Below, piece by piece: positions 47,108 to 56,841 of a stretch of 64,000 bases of DNA; the first letter of the stretch is position 1; each line of letters opens with the position of its first letter. The position numbers were made by a program, and so were the translations under genes. Under the pieces are notes generated by a model that did no database searches, was not told the DNA's origin, and saw nothing but the letters and a program-made list of their open reading frames with translations. Origin of the DNA: Catenaria anguillulae PL171 (Eukaryota > Blastocladiomycota > Blastocladiomycetes > Blastocladiales > Catenariaceae); assembly GCA_002102555.1 (NCBI GenBank), contig MCFL01000019.1, positions 124,001-188,000 of the forward strand, written 5' to 3'.

Positions 47108-48162
47108 TCCCAACTCCTTTTCGTTGCCACCCTTTGATGTTTGTTTTGACCTTTCAATGAATTGGCCTTGGTGTTCTTGTTTTCCGTGTGTCGAATGCAA
47201 ACGCAAGGAAAGAATCAAAATTGGTGTGAAAAGAAAGCAGAGGACGAGAATGAACATGATTTGAGTTCTGAGCATTCAACAGAACACTCTGACCCCGTCA
47301 ACGTGCACCCCATCACCTTGAATGCCTGCTCGACTCGCTCGCCGACCTAGTACATAGTTCCCACCTTGACCTTCACCGAGCGGGGCCTAGCTTAGCCTCG
47401 ACTCGGCCAACTCCAGCTCCCTGTTCGAGTCCATCAAGCAGACCCTGAATCGTTTACCGATGCTCAAGATTGACGTCAACTGGCACTAATCGAGACAAGA
47501 CACCTACTCATTATAGTAGCTCGACATGAAACTTCCGGCGCAACCTGCCCATTCAACCATGCATGCAGAGCCAAGCGGATCTTGTGCAAGTGGCCGTCCC
47601 GTTCCTATGATCACTGTGACGGTCGCGTTCGCCAGAAACCCAGTCCGCCGACGCAGTCAACGTTATCCAGCGACCAAGTCAAAGCGATACCGACACTGGC
47701 TTATGCACATTCTGACCGGATCGTCATGTCGCCCATCATCACCATGAACTGGTTCCAACCGTCATCAGCACCAGCGCGGCACGCATCAGCAGGGCCATCA
47801 TTTCCGCAATCGACAGCACTGCTTTTGGCATCAGGACACTCCCAATGGTCTTCAAGGCATCGACCATCATCATGCAACCATTGGCGCATTTGCTCACGAC
47901 GCTCATTCGTTGCCCACTCAGTACTCAGTGGTGCCTGCGCATGTGGGACGTGTGCTTGTTTTGCCTTGTGATCGATTCCACTCGTGTCAGTTACGGTTCC
48001 CATTACACGCTCGTTTGCCTTGTTGTTGTCTCTGTTGGTCTTGAATGCAAAACATTCACGATTCACTCTGTCTTCCAAAACAATGTACTTGTCCTGGACT
48101 GGACAGAGATTGTGTACTTTGGATCCAAGCAAAGCAGAATACAACTCGAGAAATAGTTGAAA
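47108..48162. other. 1.05-kb convergent intergenic region
   Basis: Lies between the stop codons of the Sec14-like gene (plus) and the kinesin gene (minus). Only short unconvincing open frames occur, and no repeat or RNA gene was recognised. Confidence 0.4.
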
Positions 48163-50158
48163 CTACACAAGCACAACGCCAACCTCCTCGGCAACCACTC
48201 GATTCCCGCCACCCGCTCCCTTCCCCATCGCATGACCCTCTGCCACCGCCTTTCGAAACTCGACCCACGCCTTCTTTGCCCCCTCCTCGACTTTGCGCAC
48301 GCCTGCCACACCGACCTTCCTCCCCTTCTCCTTTGCCTCCCTGCGATACACCTCAACACACTTTGCCACGAGCTCACGCTGTGGCATCCGATACAGCTCG
48401 AGCCACACAGGCGCGCGCGTCATGTCCTTGACCTGCGTAAACTCGCCCGTGACCACACTTGTGGTTGCCTCCTTGAATCTGGCCTCGTTTTCGGCCTCGG
48501 ACGCCGCCGGATCGTACATGGCGGCCATGGCCAGTGTACGCTGGCGAATCGCATCCGACGTGAGTGCGTGATTCGGCAAGATGGTCGACAAGCGTGCCGT
48601 ATTGCCCGACCAGTGCATCAGCTTTGCTTCGAGCGTCGCGTACGACCAGCTTGCCGGATGCTTGGCCGTGCCCGCGGCGGGTTTACTGGTTGCCGAGCCA
48701 GCAGGCAAAGGTTTCAGCGTACACACATACCTGGCCGTGTTCAACGAATGCTCGCTTTCCATCAACCCAGGCGCCAAATGCCCAATCATGACTGTTTTCG
48801 TGTCCTTGACCCTGGCCTCTGGGTCAAGTGCTTCACGCAACACCATGGTCAACTTACTGGTGCGAAACGGCACGTGCACGTGCTTTTGCTTTGCCCTCGC
48901 GGACCGGGCAAGCCACAGCAAGTGCCGGTTGCGGATGCATTCCTTGAGCACGCCCAGCGACTTGTTGATGTGTTGTGCTTCCTTGATGCGTTGCGTGTCG
49001 TGGTGCACTTGGTCGGCCACACGTTCCGAGCCGGCAAGATCCACGAGCATCAGTGTGGAGGCGCCAATGAGTAACGGGTCGCGCGAAATCAAGCTGCGGG
49101 TGACCGACTCGGGCGACGGCGGTGTGGGGCGAATCGACACGACAAGCACGGCGTGTGAGCGTGACGATCCGGCATCGTTTTTGAATGTGGACTGCGTCGA
49201 CCGGTTGCGTGTGCCGGCGTCTATGGCGCGCAGCATGTCTTCGGGCGAGTGCAAGGCAAGCTGTGTTGCGTTAAAGAGTACGGTGCCCTCGGGTAGGCAC
49301 CGGATCGTGATTGGCGCTGCATTCGCCGTGGGTTCTTGCCCGTCAATATCCATTGGACACTCATTCGGGTCAGTGGCCACAGTGCTTGAAGACGGCAGCA
49401 GCAGGTCGGCGAGCGTGTCGCCATAGATCTCAAAGTAACTCAAATACGCCGTGCTGCCCTCGGGAATGTGTGGAAACACGTCGTGCGCAACATTGGCTTG
49501 CAGCGACGACATGGTGAATGTTTTGCCCGACCCGGTTTGCCCGTACGCAATCACGGTAGCAAGTCCGCCCTGTTGGGCGACAAATGGCAGCAGAGGTTGA
49601 GTGGTTTGCTCGTACACGTCGCGGGCAGAGTGCGTTGGGCCAAAAGCCGTGTCGGCCGTGGCAAAGTGGTGCGACTCGAGCGTCAGGTCGCAAAAGAGAC
49701 CTGAAATGAATGCACATCAGGTCAGTAAATGCATGCATCCGACACGTGGAACACAACAACGGCGGGCGGAAGACTGGCGTACTCTGAATGGGATGGTACA
49801 AGTGGGCGCTGTGCCCACGGACATAGACTCCCTCGTACACCCCACGTTGCCGTTCCAAGTCCAAGATGGGGCGCACACGCAGGGCGACCGAGATGGGTTG
49901 ATCCAGGACATTGAACTTGTCGGCCTCCTTGGCGTTGCAGGCCTCGGGTTGTTGTTGCTCCAGGTCGACTTGGTCCATGGCGTCGAGCGACGCTTGATGC
50001 CCGAGCATGGCTGCAATCAGACGCTCGCGCGTCTTTGGCCGCTGCATGAGGGGCAGGATGGAGGCCACGGTCTTGGAGGACTTGGCGGCGGGTGCCGGTG
50101 CGGCAGCTGTCGATTCCGGGGCCTGGTCGGCAGCGGCAGGTGATGGAGTTCCGAGCAT
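48163..50158 (-). CDS. Kinesin motor protein, resembling kinesin-13
   Basis: Exons 50158-49783 and 49700-48163 (intron GTACGC...TTTCAG) give 637 residues. The motor domain starts near residue 85 ('ISVALRVRPILDLE') after an Ala/Pro-rich N-terminus and a short charged neck. Motifs are the P-loop GQTGSGKT (about 179), switch I NDAGSSRSH, switch II VDLAGSE, then 'EAQHINKSLGVLKECIR' and 'VPFRTSKLTMVLREAL'. LKECIR and a motor with an N-terminal neck favour kinesin-13 (microtubule-depolymerising, used in spindles and flagellar length control). The family-defining KVD loop is not evident, so the subfamily is uncertain. A basic, helical C-terminus follows with no long coiled coil. Confidence 0.88.
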
Positions 50159-50671
50159 GGTGCGGAAGCGGAGCGGCCAAGTCGTGGTTCTGGTGGAGGC
50201 GTGTCGGCGGCGGGAACTTTGGGACGAACAGGCGGCGACGGCAGCGACAGGGCCGGGCGGGCCGGGGGTGTTAAGTGAATATCTTGATGTTCATTTCCAT
50301 TTCATTTCATTGGTAAATAAATGAAGCAGGCACAGGCAGTGGAGCCAAGAATGCCAGATTGTGTTAGCTCCCATCCACCAATCAGCGATCAGAGTGCCCA
50401 TTTTGTTGCGGGCCGGGCCACTCATGATGCCGTGCCGTGCATGACCCGGGAGCGGACCCGTGTGTGCATGAGGTTAGCAGACGCAGCAGGAGGCAGGCAA
50501 TTGGCCTCGAGTCGGCGGGCGAGCCCGCGGCCATGGTCGTGGTTTCGCGGCTTCAGGCAGGGATTGCCGCCCCGCGATGGTTTTGAGTGATTGGCGGTGG
50601 ATACTTCCGTTGGCGGTGAATGGTGGTATGTACGCTGATGAAAGGTGAGGACATGATATACACACTTTGCA
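50159..50671. promoter_or_regulatory. Shared promoter of kinesin and GPI mannosyltransferase genes
   Basis: 513 bp between divergent start codons. On the plus strand a 'CAATGA' lies close to 50672. No TATA box was identified with confidence. Confidence 0.4.
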
Positions 50672-52189
50672 ATGAACCCCAGTACCAATACAGCCAACAT
50701 CGGCTCCGGGCCCGCCTCGATCCGGCACCGGGGCCCTCGGCCGCCAACAACCTACCCCAACAAGGCGGCGATCGCGTCGACACCGACGGAACCGACACCT
50801 GATCCAACCGTATCGTATCATATCCCGACTTCAGACCCCAGTAGACTCGCTCCACCCATGTTATCCATTCTAACCATACCCTGCACGTTCACGGTCGCCA
50901 TTCGTCAGGAAGGTAGGCACCGGCCTCGCTTTCTCGCGCCCTCGTCTTGGCCGCCGCCTCACGCATCTACTACTTGATGCTGGCCTGGTCTGCCCGCCAA
51001 CTCGCCCCCGACTTTGATGCCTCCTCGGACAGGCACTCGGCACTCATCAAATGGGACGCTCTTCACATTGAATCCATTGCTGCCCACGGCTACCAGCACG
51101 AGCTGCAGCTCGCATTCTTTCCGCTCGTACCAGCGGCCGCGCGGGCCATTTCCAGCGTGGTGGGTGTGTCTGTGGGGACCGCAGGTCTCGTGTGGAGCAA
51201 TTGCATGTTTTTCTTGGCGGTTGTTGCCCTGTACAAGTACGTTGCTGTCTTACGTTTTCCCATCTTTTGACTTGATTGCTCACTTGTCCTTGTTGCCATT
51301 CAGGTTGACATTCAAAGTCACCGCGTCCCATCGCTCGGCCTTCTCGGCCGCCGTGCTCTTCTCGATCCAACCGGCCTCCATCTTTCTCATGTCCATGTAC
51401 ACGGAATCCACATTTGCCGCGCTCTCCTTTCTCGGCATGCTCGCCTGGGAGCACGAGTCCAACGTACTGGCTGCCCTCTTCTGGTCGCTTGCCTGCTGCA
51501 CCCGCTCCAACGCTCTGCTGCACACTGGTTACTTTGCCTATGGTGTGGTGTTTTGCTCAAAGCGACGGGCCGCATGGGCAACGAGCGCTTTGGGCGTACT
51601 CGCGGTCGGTGCGAGTTACCTTGCCGTGCAAGCGTATGGGACGCACTTGATTTGTTCTGGCATCCACCATGACCGACCATTCTGGTGCCCGTCGCCGACT
51701 ACTACGACAACCACGTCGTCATCAGTTCCGCTGTTCGCCTTGCCTTACTCGCACATTCAAGCAAAGTACTGGAACGTGGGCTTGTTCCGGTATTGGACCC
51801 TGTCCAACGTGCCAAACTTTCTCATTGCCCTGCCCATCCTGGCCCACTCGCTCGTTCGCATTTGGTGTGCGCTTGTCCCACGGATTCGTGACGGCGACCA
51901 TGGCGATTCCAGCTGGTTAACCCGTCTTTGGCAAGCTCTGGGGCCCTTGCCACTAAATCGAGGGGAGCGCGACTTTGGGCCAGCGTACCATGTGCAGCAT
52001 TTCGTCCTGGTCCTTGTGGCCATGTGTGCCATGCATGTGCAAGTTGCCGTGCGCATGTTTTCAAGCGTTCCGGGCGTGTTTGTGTTGCCGAGTGCAAGAC
52101 AAAAGTGGACCAGGTGGTGGGTTGTGTATTCGGTCGTGTGGAGCAGTGTTGGGGCAGTCTTGTTTGGCTTGTTTTATCCTCCTGCGTAG
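50672..52189 (+). CDS. GPI mannosyltransferase 2 (PIG-V/GPI18)
   Basis: Exons 50672-50809, 50917-51236 and 51304-52189 give 447 residues. Introns start GTATCG and GTACGT; the first carries a CTAAC branch-site-like word. Landmarks of PIG-V are 'PDFDASSDR', 'IKWDALHIESIAAHGY' with 'LAFFPLVP' after it, 'QPASIFLMSMYTES', 'SNALLHTGYFAYG', PYSHIQAKYWNVGLFRYW and 'NVPNFLIALP'. It is a multi-span ER protein that adds the second mannose to the GPI anchor precursor from dolichol-phosphate-mannose. Its length is close to yeast Gpi18. The first exon encodes an unusual 46-residue Pro/Thr-rich cytosolic lead; the start could instead lie in exon 2 if that exon is not used. Confidence 0.9.
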
Positions 52190-52580
52190 TTTCTTTGACA
52201 TGGAATCATTAAGATGTGAACTGCCCTCATCAAGAATCGAATGAAAGCTATACATACATAGCTGTGCAGGCAAGCGACAATTTGGGAGAGTGTGGCGGCG
52301 CCATTCCCACGTTTCAAGAAGATCTCCGGAACATTGCATGATTGCGCCCCAGGTGTCGTCAGCGACAGCATGCGACGCCGATATCGGAGCGCTTGCGTGT
52401 GGGTCCGCCAGCTTTCTCGATCTCTTTTCCTGTAAGTTTATGATAGTGCCAAGCAAGATAGGTCAATGTAAAGCAATACCATACCGCCAAGACTGCGACT
52501 GTATCCCCGTGCTCACGGACAGACTGTCTCACGGCGATCACTCTGACGACTCCCGACTCCCGTCCTTGATATCAATCAGC
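52190..52580. promoter_or_regulatory. Promoter region of the first SPRY gene
   Basis: 391 bp between plus-strand genes. The SPRY frame is open further upstream to 52290, but those codons lack coding character and would bury the signal-like N-terminus. Confidence 0.35.
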
Positions 52581-54117
52581 ATGGCCGCATTTAATCTTTC
52601 TCGGCCACTTGCACGGCGACGGATACCAGTCGCTTCAATACCGCTATCATCAGTCACGTTCCTTCTGGTCGCCGTCTTTGCCCTGACGGCATGCTACGCG
52701 GCGCCAACACTGACGCTCTTGCCAAAGGGCTCGATGTCTCCGTCGGCGACAACGGCTAAGACTACGACAGACGCTCCACTGTCTGTATCAACGCCACCAC
52801 CTCCGACAACGCCTTCACCATGGGTTCCCGCGCAACGCCAGATCCGCGTGTCCTTGTCCACTGCACCGTCCGCAACCGATCCGTTTTGGACCTTGGTCAC
52901 GCGCACTGCCACGCCCATCCCCGACACGTCCGGCGAAGAAATGTCCCTCAGCACGCGGCTCGTTGGCCTGACCATTCTCGTCTTGTTCATTTCCCTCATC
53001 ATCTGTGCCATGCGTATGTCGGCGTCGTCCACGCCCGCCTCGGAATCGGTCCACCCGTCCGCCCGCCGCCGCCAAGCTCGCCACCCAGGCGATCCCGACT
53101 CGCCCAACACAGACCCGCCCCACCCGGCGCACCTCACCGCCTTTGGCAATCCGCTCGCCGCGCCCGTGCACCAATACAACCTGAGCTCACGCGGCGTGCC
53201 CACCTTCTTGCGCGACTATCCGCCCACCTTGTTTCCCGTCGACTCGCACACGCTAGCTGCCATGCAAGAATCGCCCGACCAATGGCACTTTCTGGAACCG
53301 GGTCGCATCTTGCCCGAATTCCGGCTACTCTTGATGCACTATGTCCAATGCAACGTCGACACACAACTTGTCAAGCTGTTTCCACCCGTGGGCCATCCAA
53401 GCTCGCCCGCGAGAAAAGACCCAAAATCCCGTCCACGCGCCATTTGCGTGCAAACCCGACTGCCCGTCCCCGTTCCACCCGAAGACGCTAGAGATGTGAA
53501 TTCGCCGTATGCCGGGTTTCGCGTGCCGAGCATCGTGTACTTTGAAGTGCGCATCACGGCTCTCGAAAAAAAATGAACCGACGCGGCGCGCAGCAGCCAA
53601 AGCCCAAGAGCCCGCTCACGTGGCCGTGGGGGTTGCCTTTGGTCCCTACCCGCCGTTCCGGCTACCCGGGTGGTCGCACTGGTCGACATCGTATGCGTCG
53701 CACAATGGTTTCTTGTACACGGGGTCGTCGGCGACGGGCCAGGCATACGGGCCAAGGTTTGGACAGGGCGATGTGGTGGGCGTGGGCGTGGAAACAACGT
53801 CAAGATGTGTGTTTTTCACCGTCAATGGCAAGCGGTTGCAGATGGCGGTCGAATTGCCACCGGGAAAGGAGGCTGTGTATCCGACTGTGGGTGCCACCGG
53901 CACGTGTGAGTTTGAGTACAATTTTGGGAATCGGGGCGAGTTTGTTTGGGACGGAAGGATGTTTGAGGAGGATGAGGATGGGGAGGTGTTTCGGGCAGGT
54001 GTCGATCAAGATGGATGGGAGATGATGGGCGTTGGGAACAGCAATGGCGGCGGCAGGTATCGCACGGGCGAGTTTGTGGGCTATGTCATGGATGTGTTAC
54101 CCGCATATGAAGAGTAG
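52581..54117 (+). CDS. Ssh4/Ear1-like SPRY membrane protein, frame broken at an A8 run
   Basis: A hydrophobic N-terminus ('SVTFLLVAVFALTACYAA'), a Thr/Pro-rich ectodomain and one span near residues 131-150 ('LVGLTILVLFISLIICAM') lead to a SPRY region. The first frame stops at 53574-53576, right after eight A (53566-53573). The SPRY domain continues in another frame from about 53575 ('GVAFGPYPPF', 'GPRFGQGDVVGVGVETTSR', 'YPTVGATGTCEFEYNFG') to the stop at 54117, ending LPAYEE. One A fewer would restore a continuous frame, so this is a recent lesion, a base-calling error or frameshifting. Ssh4/Ear1 proteins are vacuolar or endosomal adaptors that bring cargo to the Rsp5 ubiquitin ligase through PY motifs. 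LPAY at the C-terminus fits an LPxY motif. A paralogue lies at 56842-58218 on the other strand. Confidence 0.75.
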
Positions 54118-54750
54118 AGCAAGCGATCCCGTTGCGTGTACGTCCGAGGATGTCCTTGGCGCCCGCGAGTTTTGTTTCTTGGCGCCTTGTGGTTGTATAT
54201 TCCCTTTCCTGTGCCTTATGGCTCTGGCTGCGGTACAATAGATTGGAAGCTGAGTGTTGTTTCAGTGTTTTGCTAATTTCATCGTGACAGCCTCGATTTC
54301 GTACCTTGAGTTGCATTGCAGGGCAATTGCAGACTCTCCCAAAGGAGTTGACGAGATCGCACTTTTCTTTGCGTCAAGCGACACTGCGAGCAACGTGATT
54401 CCAATTGCGAACAACTTCCTAAATGCAGAGGACCTGTGCCAATGTGTCGTATCGTGATCGGGATGGTACAGTATGTTGCCTCATTGCGCACACTGGAAGA
54501 CATATTGCGGGCTTCCAGAAAAAGGAACATGCGTACAGTAGAAGTCCCTTTTGTGCCATGTAAGACACCCTTCCCCTCGGCCACGATTACTAGGAATAAC
54601 GATTCTCACCTCATACGAAAGAGACATGGCGGGCCATGAAACATAACATCGGATTTAGGATCCGTCCTCCACAAAGGTATCAACGCATGATTTACTCATG
54701 CTCTCAATACTCTGCACAACAAACAAACCTGCTCGACTTCAAAGCACAAT
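54118..54750. other. Intergenic region
   Basis: 633 bp between plus-strand genes. No coding frame, RNA gene or repeat was recognised. It holds the 3' region of the SPRY gene and the promoter of the next gene. Confidence 0.35.
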
Positions 54751-55941
54751 ATGCCACGCACATCCATCCAAGACATTACTGATATCGTCCATGCCTGGCT
54801 TCTCGGCGTCTTTTGCGCCTACGCCGCCTGGGCCTGGCTCAACCGTCATGTATATAGCTCGTCCAAACTGAGCCGGCTCAACTTGGTCATTTGCGTGCTC
54901 ATGATCTTGCGACTCATGGCGTCCATTCGCCTCGAGTCGTCGGATTCTGCAGCATGTTACTTTTGGATCCTGTCTCGGTCAACTCTTTCCTTGTTTGGCA
55001 TCTTTGCGCTCAACATATTTTTCATTACCGAGCTGTGGTTGAGATTGTCGATTGGGATCTCATCATTCCAAAAGGATAAGCGGCGGTTGTGGCGACTCGC
55101 CTTTCATGGTGTGACCCAGGGAATCAATGTGGCAAATGCGACCCAGTCTGGTTCCTTCCCTTAATTGCATGCGAACGTAGTCCGAATCTTGCCTGTTTCT
55201 CACACCGCACTTGCACCCTGTGTGTGGTTTTTCAGATATGTTGTGCTCTTGTCTGCATTCACCAACTCTGCTGCGTTCTGCACGCTCCGCGGCAGGGACA
55301 TTACGCTTCTCACCATCTTGACCGTCATCAGCTTTACCATCTGCTTGGCCATGACTGTTGGTCTCGCAATGACAAAGTCCATGTTCATGACCAGCAGCCC
55401 AGACATTGTCCGTCTGTTCCGGGTCCTGACCTGGTCCAACATCCTCTTGTGCGCGTGGGTCGTTTTTATTCACCTCGACTCACTGCTGCTTCAGTGGCAA
55501 GATTGGAAGAGCATGAACTTCACCGTGATGCTCGTGTGGATGACGGTCAATTCGCTCTTGGCAAACAACTATTTGATTCATTTGCGGGTCAAGGCGAGAT
55601 CGAGCACACGGGCGTCACCTGCTGGTAGCATGGCGACCACGGCGTCAATGACGAGCCGTAAGGCAAGTGTCAAGGGAAGCAACTCTGTGCCAACCGTGGT
55701 TGGCAACTCGGCGGTTGCAGTTGGGTCATTCCAAGGTGCACCGCCCTTTCTCTTTCCTGCTAGAATAGTGTTACTGACAGTTGTGCTTGCTGATGCGGGC
55801 GCTGACAGGTCCACTCGCTTCGGCTTGTCGTCCGTGACAAACCCAAAACATTTCAAACTCGCGGGATGCGCTGCTACACGAGACACACGGTCTTCATCCT
55901 GTCGTCTGCTTTCGATCTATAATGCTCGCTCTTTATCGTGA
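54751..55941 (+). CDS. Second seven-span membrane protein
   Basis: Exon 1 is 54751-55108 and exon 2 begins at 55181 (GTGTGA...CGTAG), which keeps phase. Seven hydrophobic segments follow: 'IVHAWLLGVFCAYAAWAW', 'LNLVICVLMILRLMA', 'LSLFGIFALNIFFITELW', 'PCVWFFRYVVLLSAF', 'LLTILTVISFTICLAMTVG', 'LTWSNILLCAWVVFIHL' and 'FTVMLVWMTVNSLLANNYL'. A Ser/Thr-rich tail comes next. The 3' end is uncertain: a donor-like GTGCAC at 55735 could open a further intron, with acceptors at about 55779 or 55809, so the stop may not be at 55941. It has the same plan as the 44008-45460 protein without clear sequence identity. Receptor-like function is conjecture. Confidence 0.6.
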
Positions 55942-56127
55942 GCAGAAAATACATATTCATAGTCGTCTCTTCCGTTCCAAATGCGGTCTTCCCTTCAGTG
56001 GACAGATGTCCGCAGCGTTCGCAGAAGGATTCACAAGTAAGTGACTGGAAACATCGCGCTAGTTGATAATGTCATTGAATCGAGCCCACTCTAGCCCCCT
56101 CCAAACCATGCAACACCCAAAGCAAAT

Positions 56128-56730
56128 ATGCCAACTCCGCAATCCACATGCAGAACAACACTCGCGGTCTTTGCATCCTCCTGTGCAGTGACGCTCGTAT
56201 CCCTTTCCCAACTTACGCGCGCGGCAGCAGAAGCCAATGCGCTTCGCGACTCAAATGTGCCCAAGCCGGGCGAGGCCATGCAAGACCCACAGGCGTTTGG
56301 TCCCGTCAATGACCTCTCGGGCGCCGTGTTTGCTGACCAAATGCCACATGTTGACGCGACGGGGCAGGTCAATTTGGAGCTGACGGCGAAATGGGGAGGG
56401 GTTCGCGCACCACCTGGGGCAGCGCTGGGTGATCTGGACAGGCTGGAGCACCAGTCATGCCAGGGTCGCAGGTTCGTCCCCTTTATACATGATTGGTGTG
56501 CATGAGCCGACCGCTGACGCTGTGGTACCTTTCAGGCCGGAAGCGACGCCAAACAACACTATGTGCACTACTATCTCATTCTGGTAGCGCTTTTTCTACT
56601 TGGTGGATCCCTTGTGTGGCGCAGAATGCGAGTGCGGCGAGCCGGGCAGAACCCAGTCATTCGCGGACCAAAAACGGGGACACAGCCGCGGTTGGATTCT
56701 GGATACATTCAAACCGAGTCGGGACTATGA
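56128..56730 (+). CDS. Small secreted-then-anchored membrane protein, splice site unresolved
   Basis: The first exon opens at the ATG at 56128 with a signal-like N-terminus ('TLAVFASSCAVTLVSLS') and a hydrophilic ectodomain. The last exon begins after TTTCAG at about 56536 and encodes 'HYVHYYLILVALFLLGGSL', a span followed by basic residues and a short tail ending 'YIQTESGL' at 56730. The best-looking donor (CGCAG|GTTCGT near 56472) gives the wrong phase. A weaker one (GGGCAG|GTCAAT near 56366) gives the right phase. Type I topology with a short cytosolic tail. No family was recognised. Confidence 0.45.
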
Positions 56731-56841
56731 GAACGTATGAGAGGAATTGTACTCATCACATCATGAAAAAAATTGATGTATTCCATTCTACGACAAGTGG
56801 CTCGCTTCATATCACCCGCTCGCTACTTCCGCGTCGGTGTG

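Noticed and set aside
53541-53600. An intron hiding the stop codon in the plus-strand SPRY gene (GTGCGC...GCGCAG)
   Set aside because: The GT-AG pair leaves the wrong phase for the downstream SPRY frame and would remove the conserved VYFEVRI strand, so a one-base frame break explains the data better.
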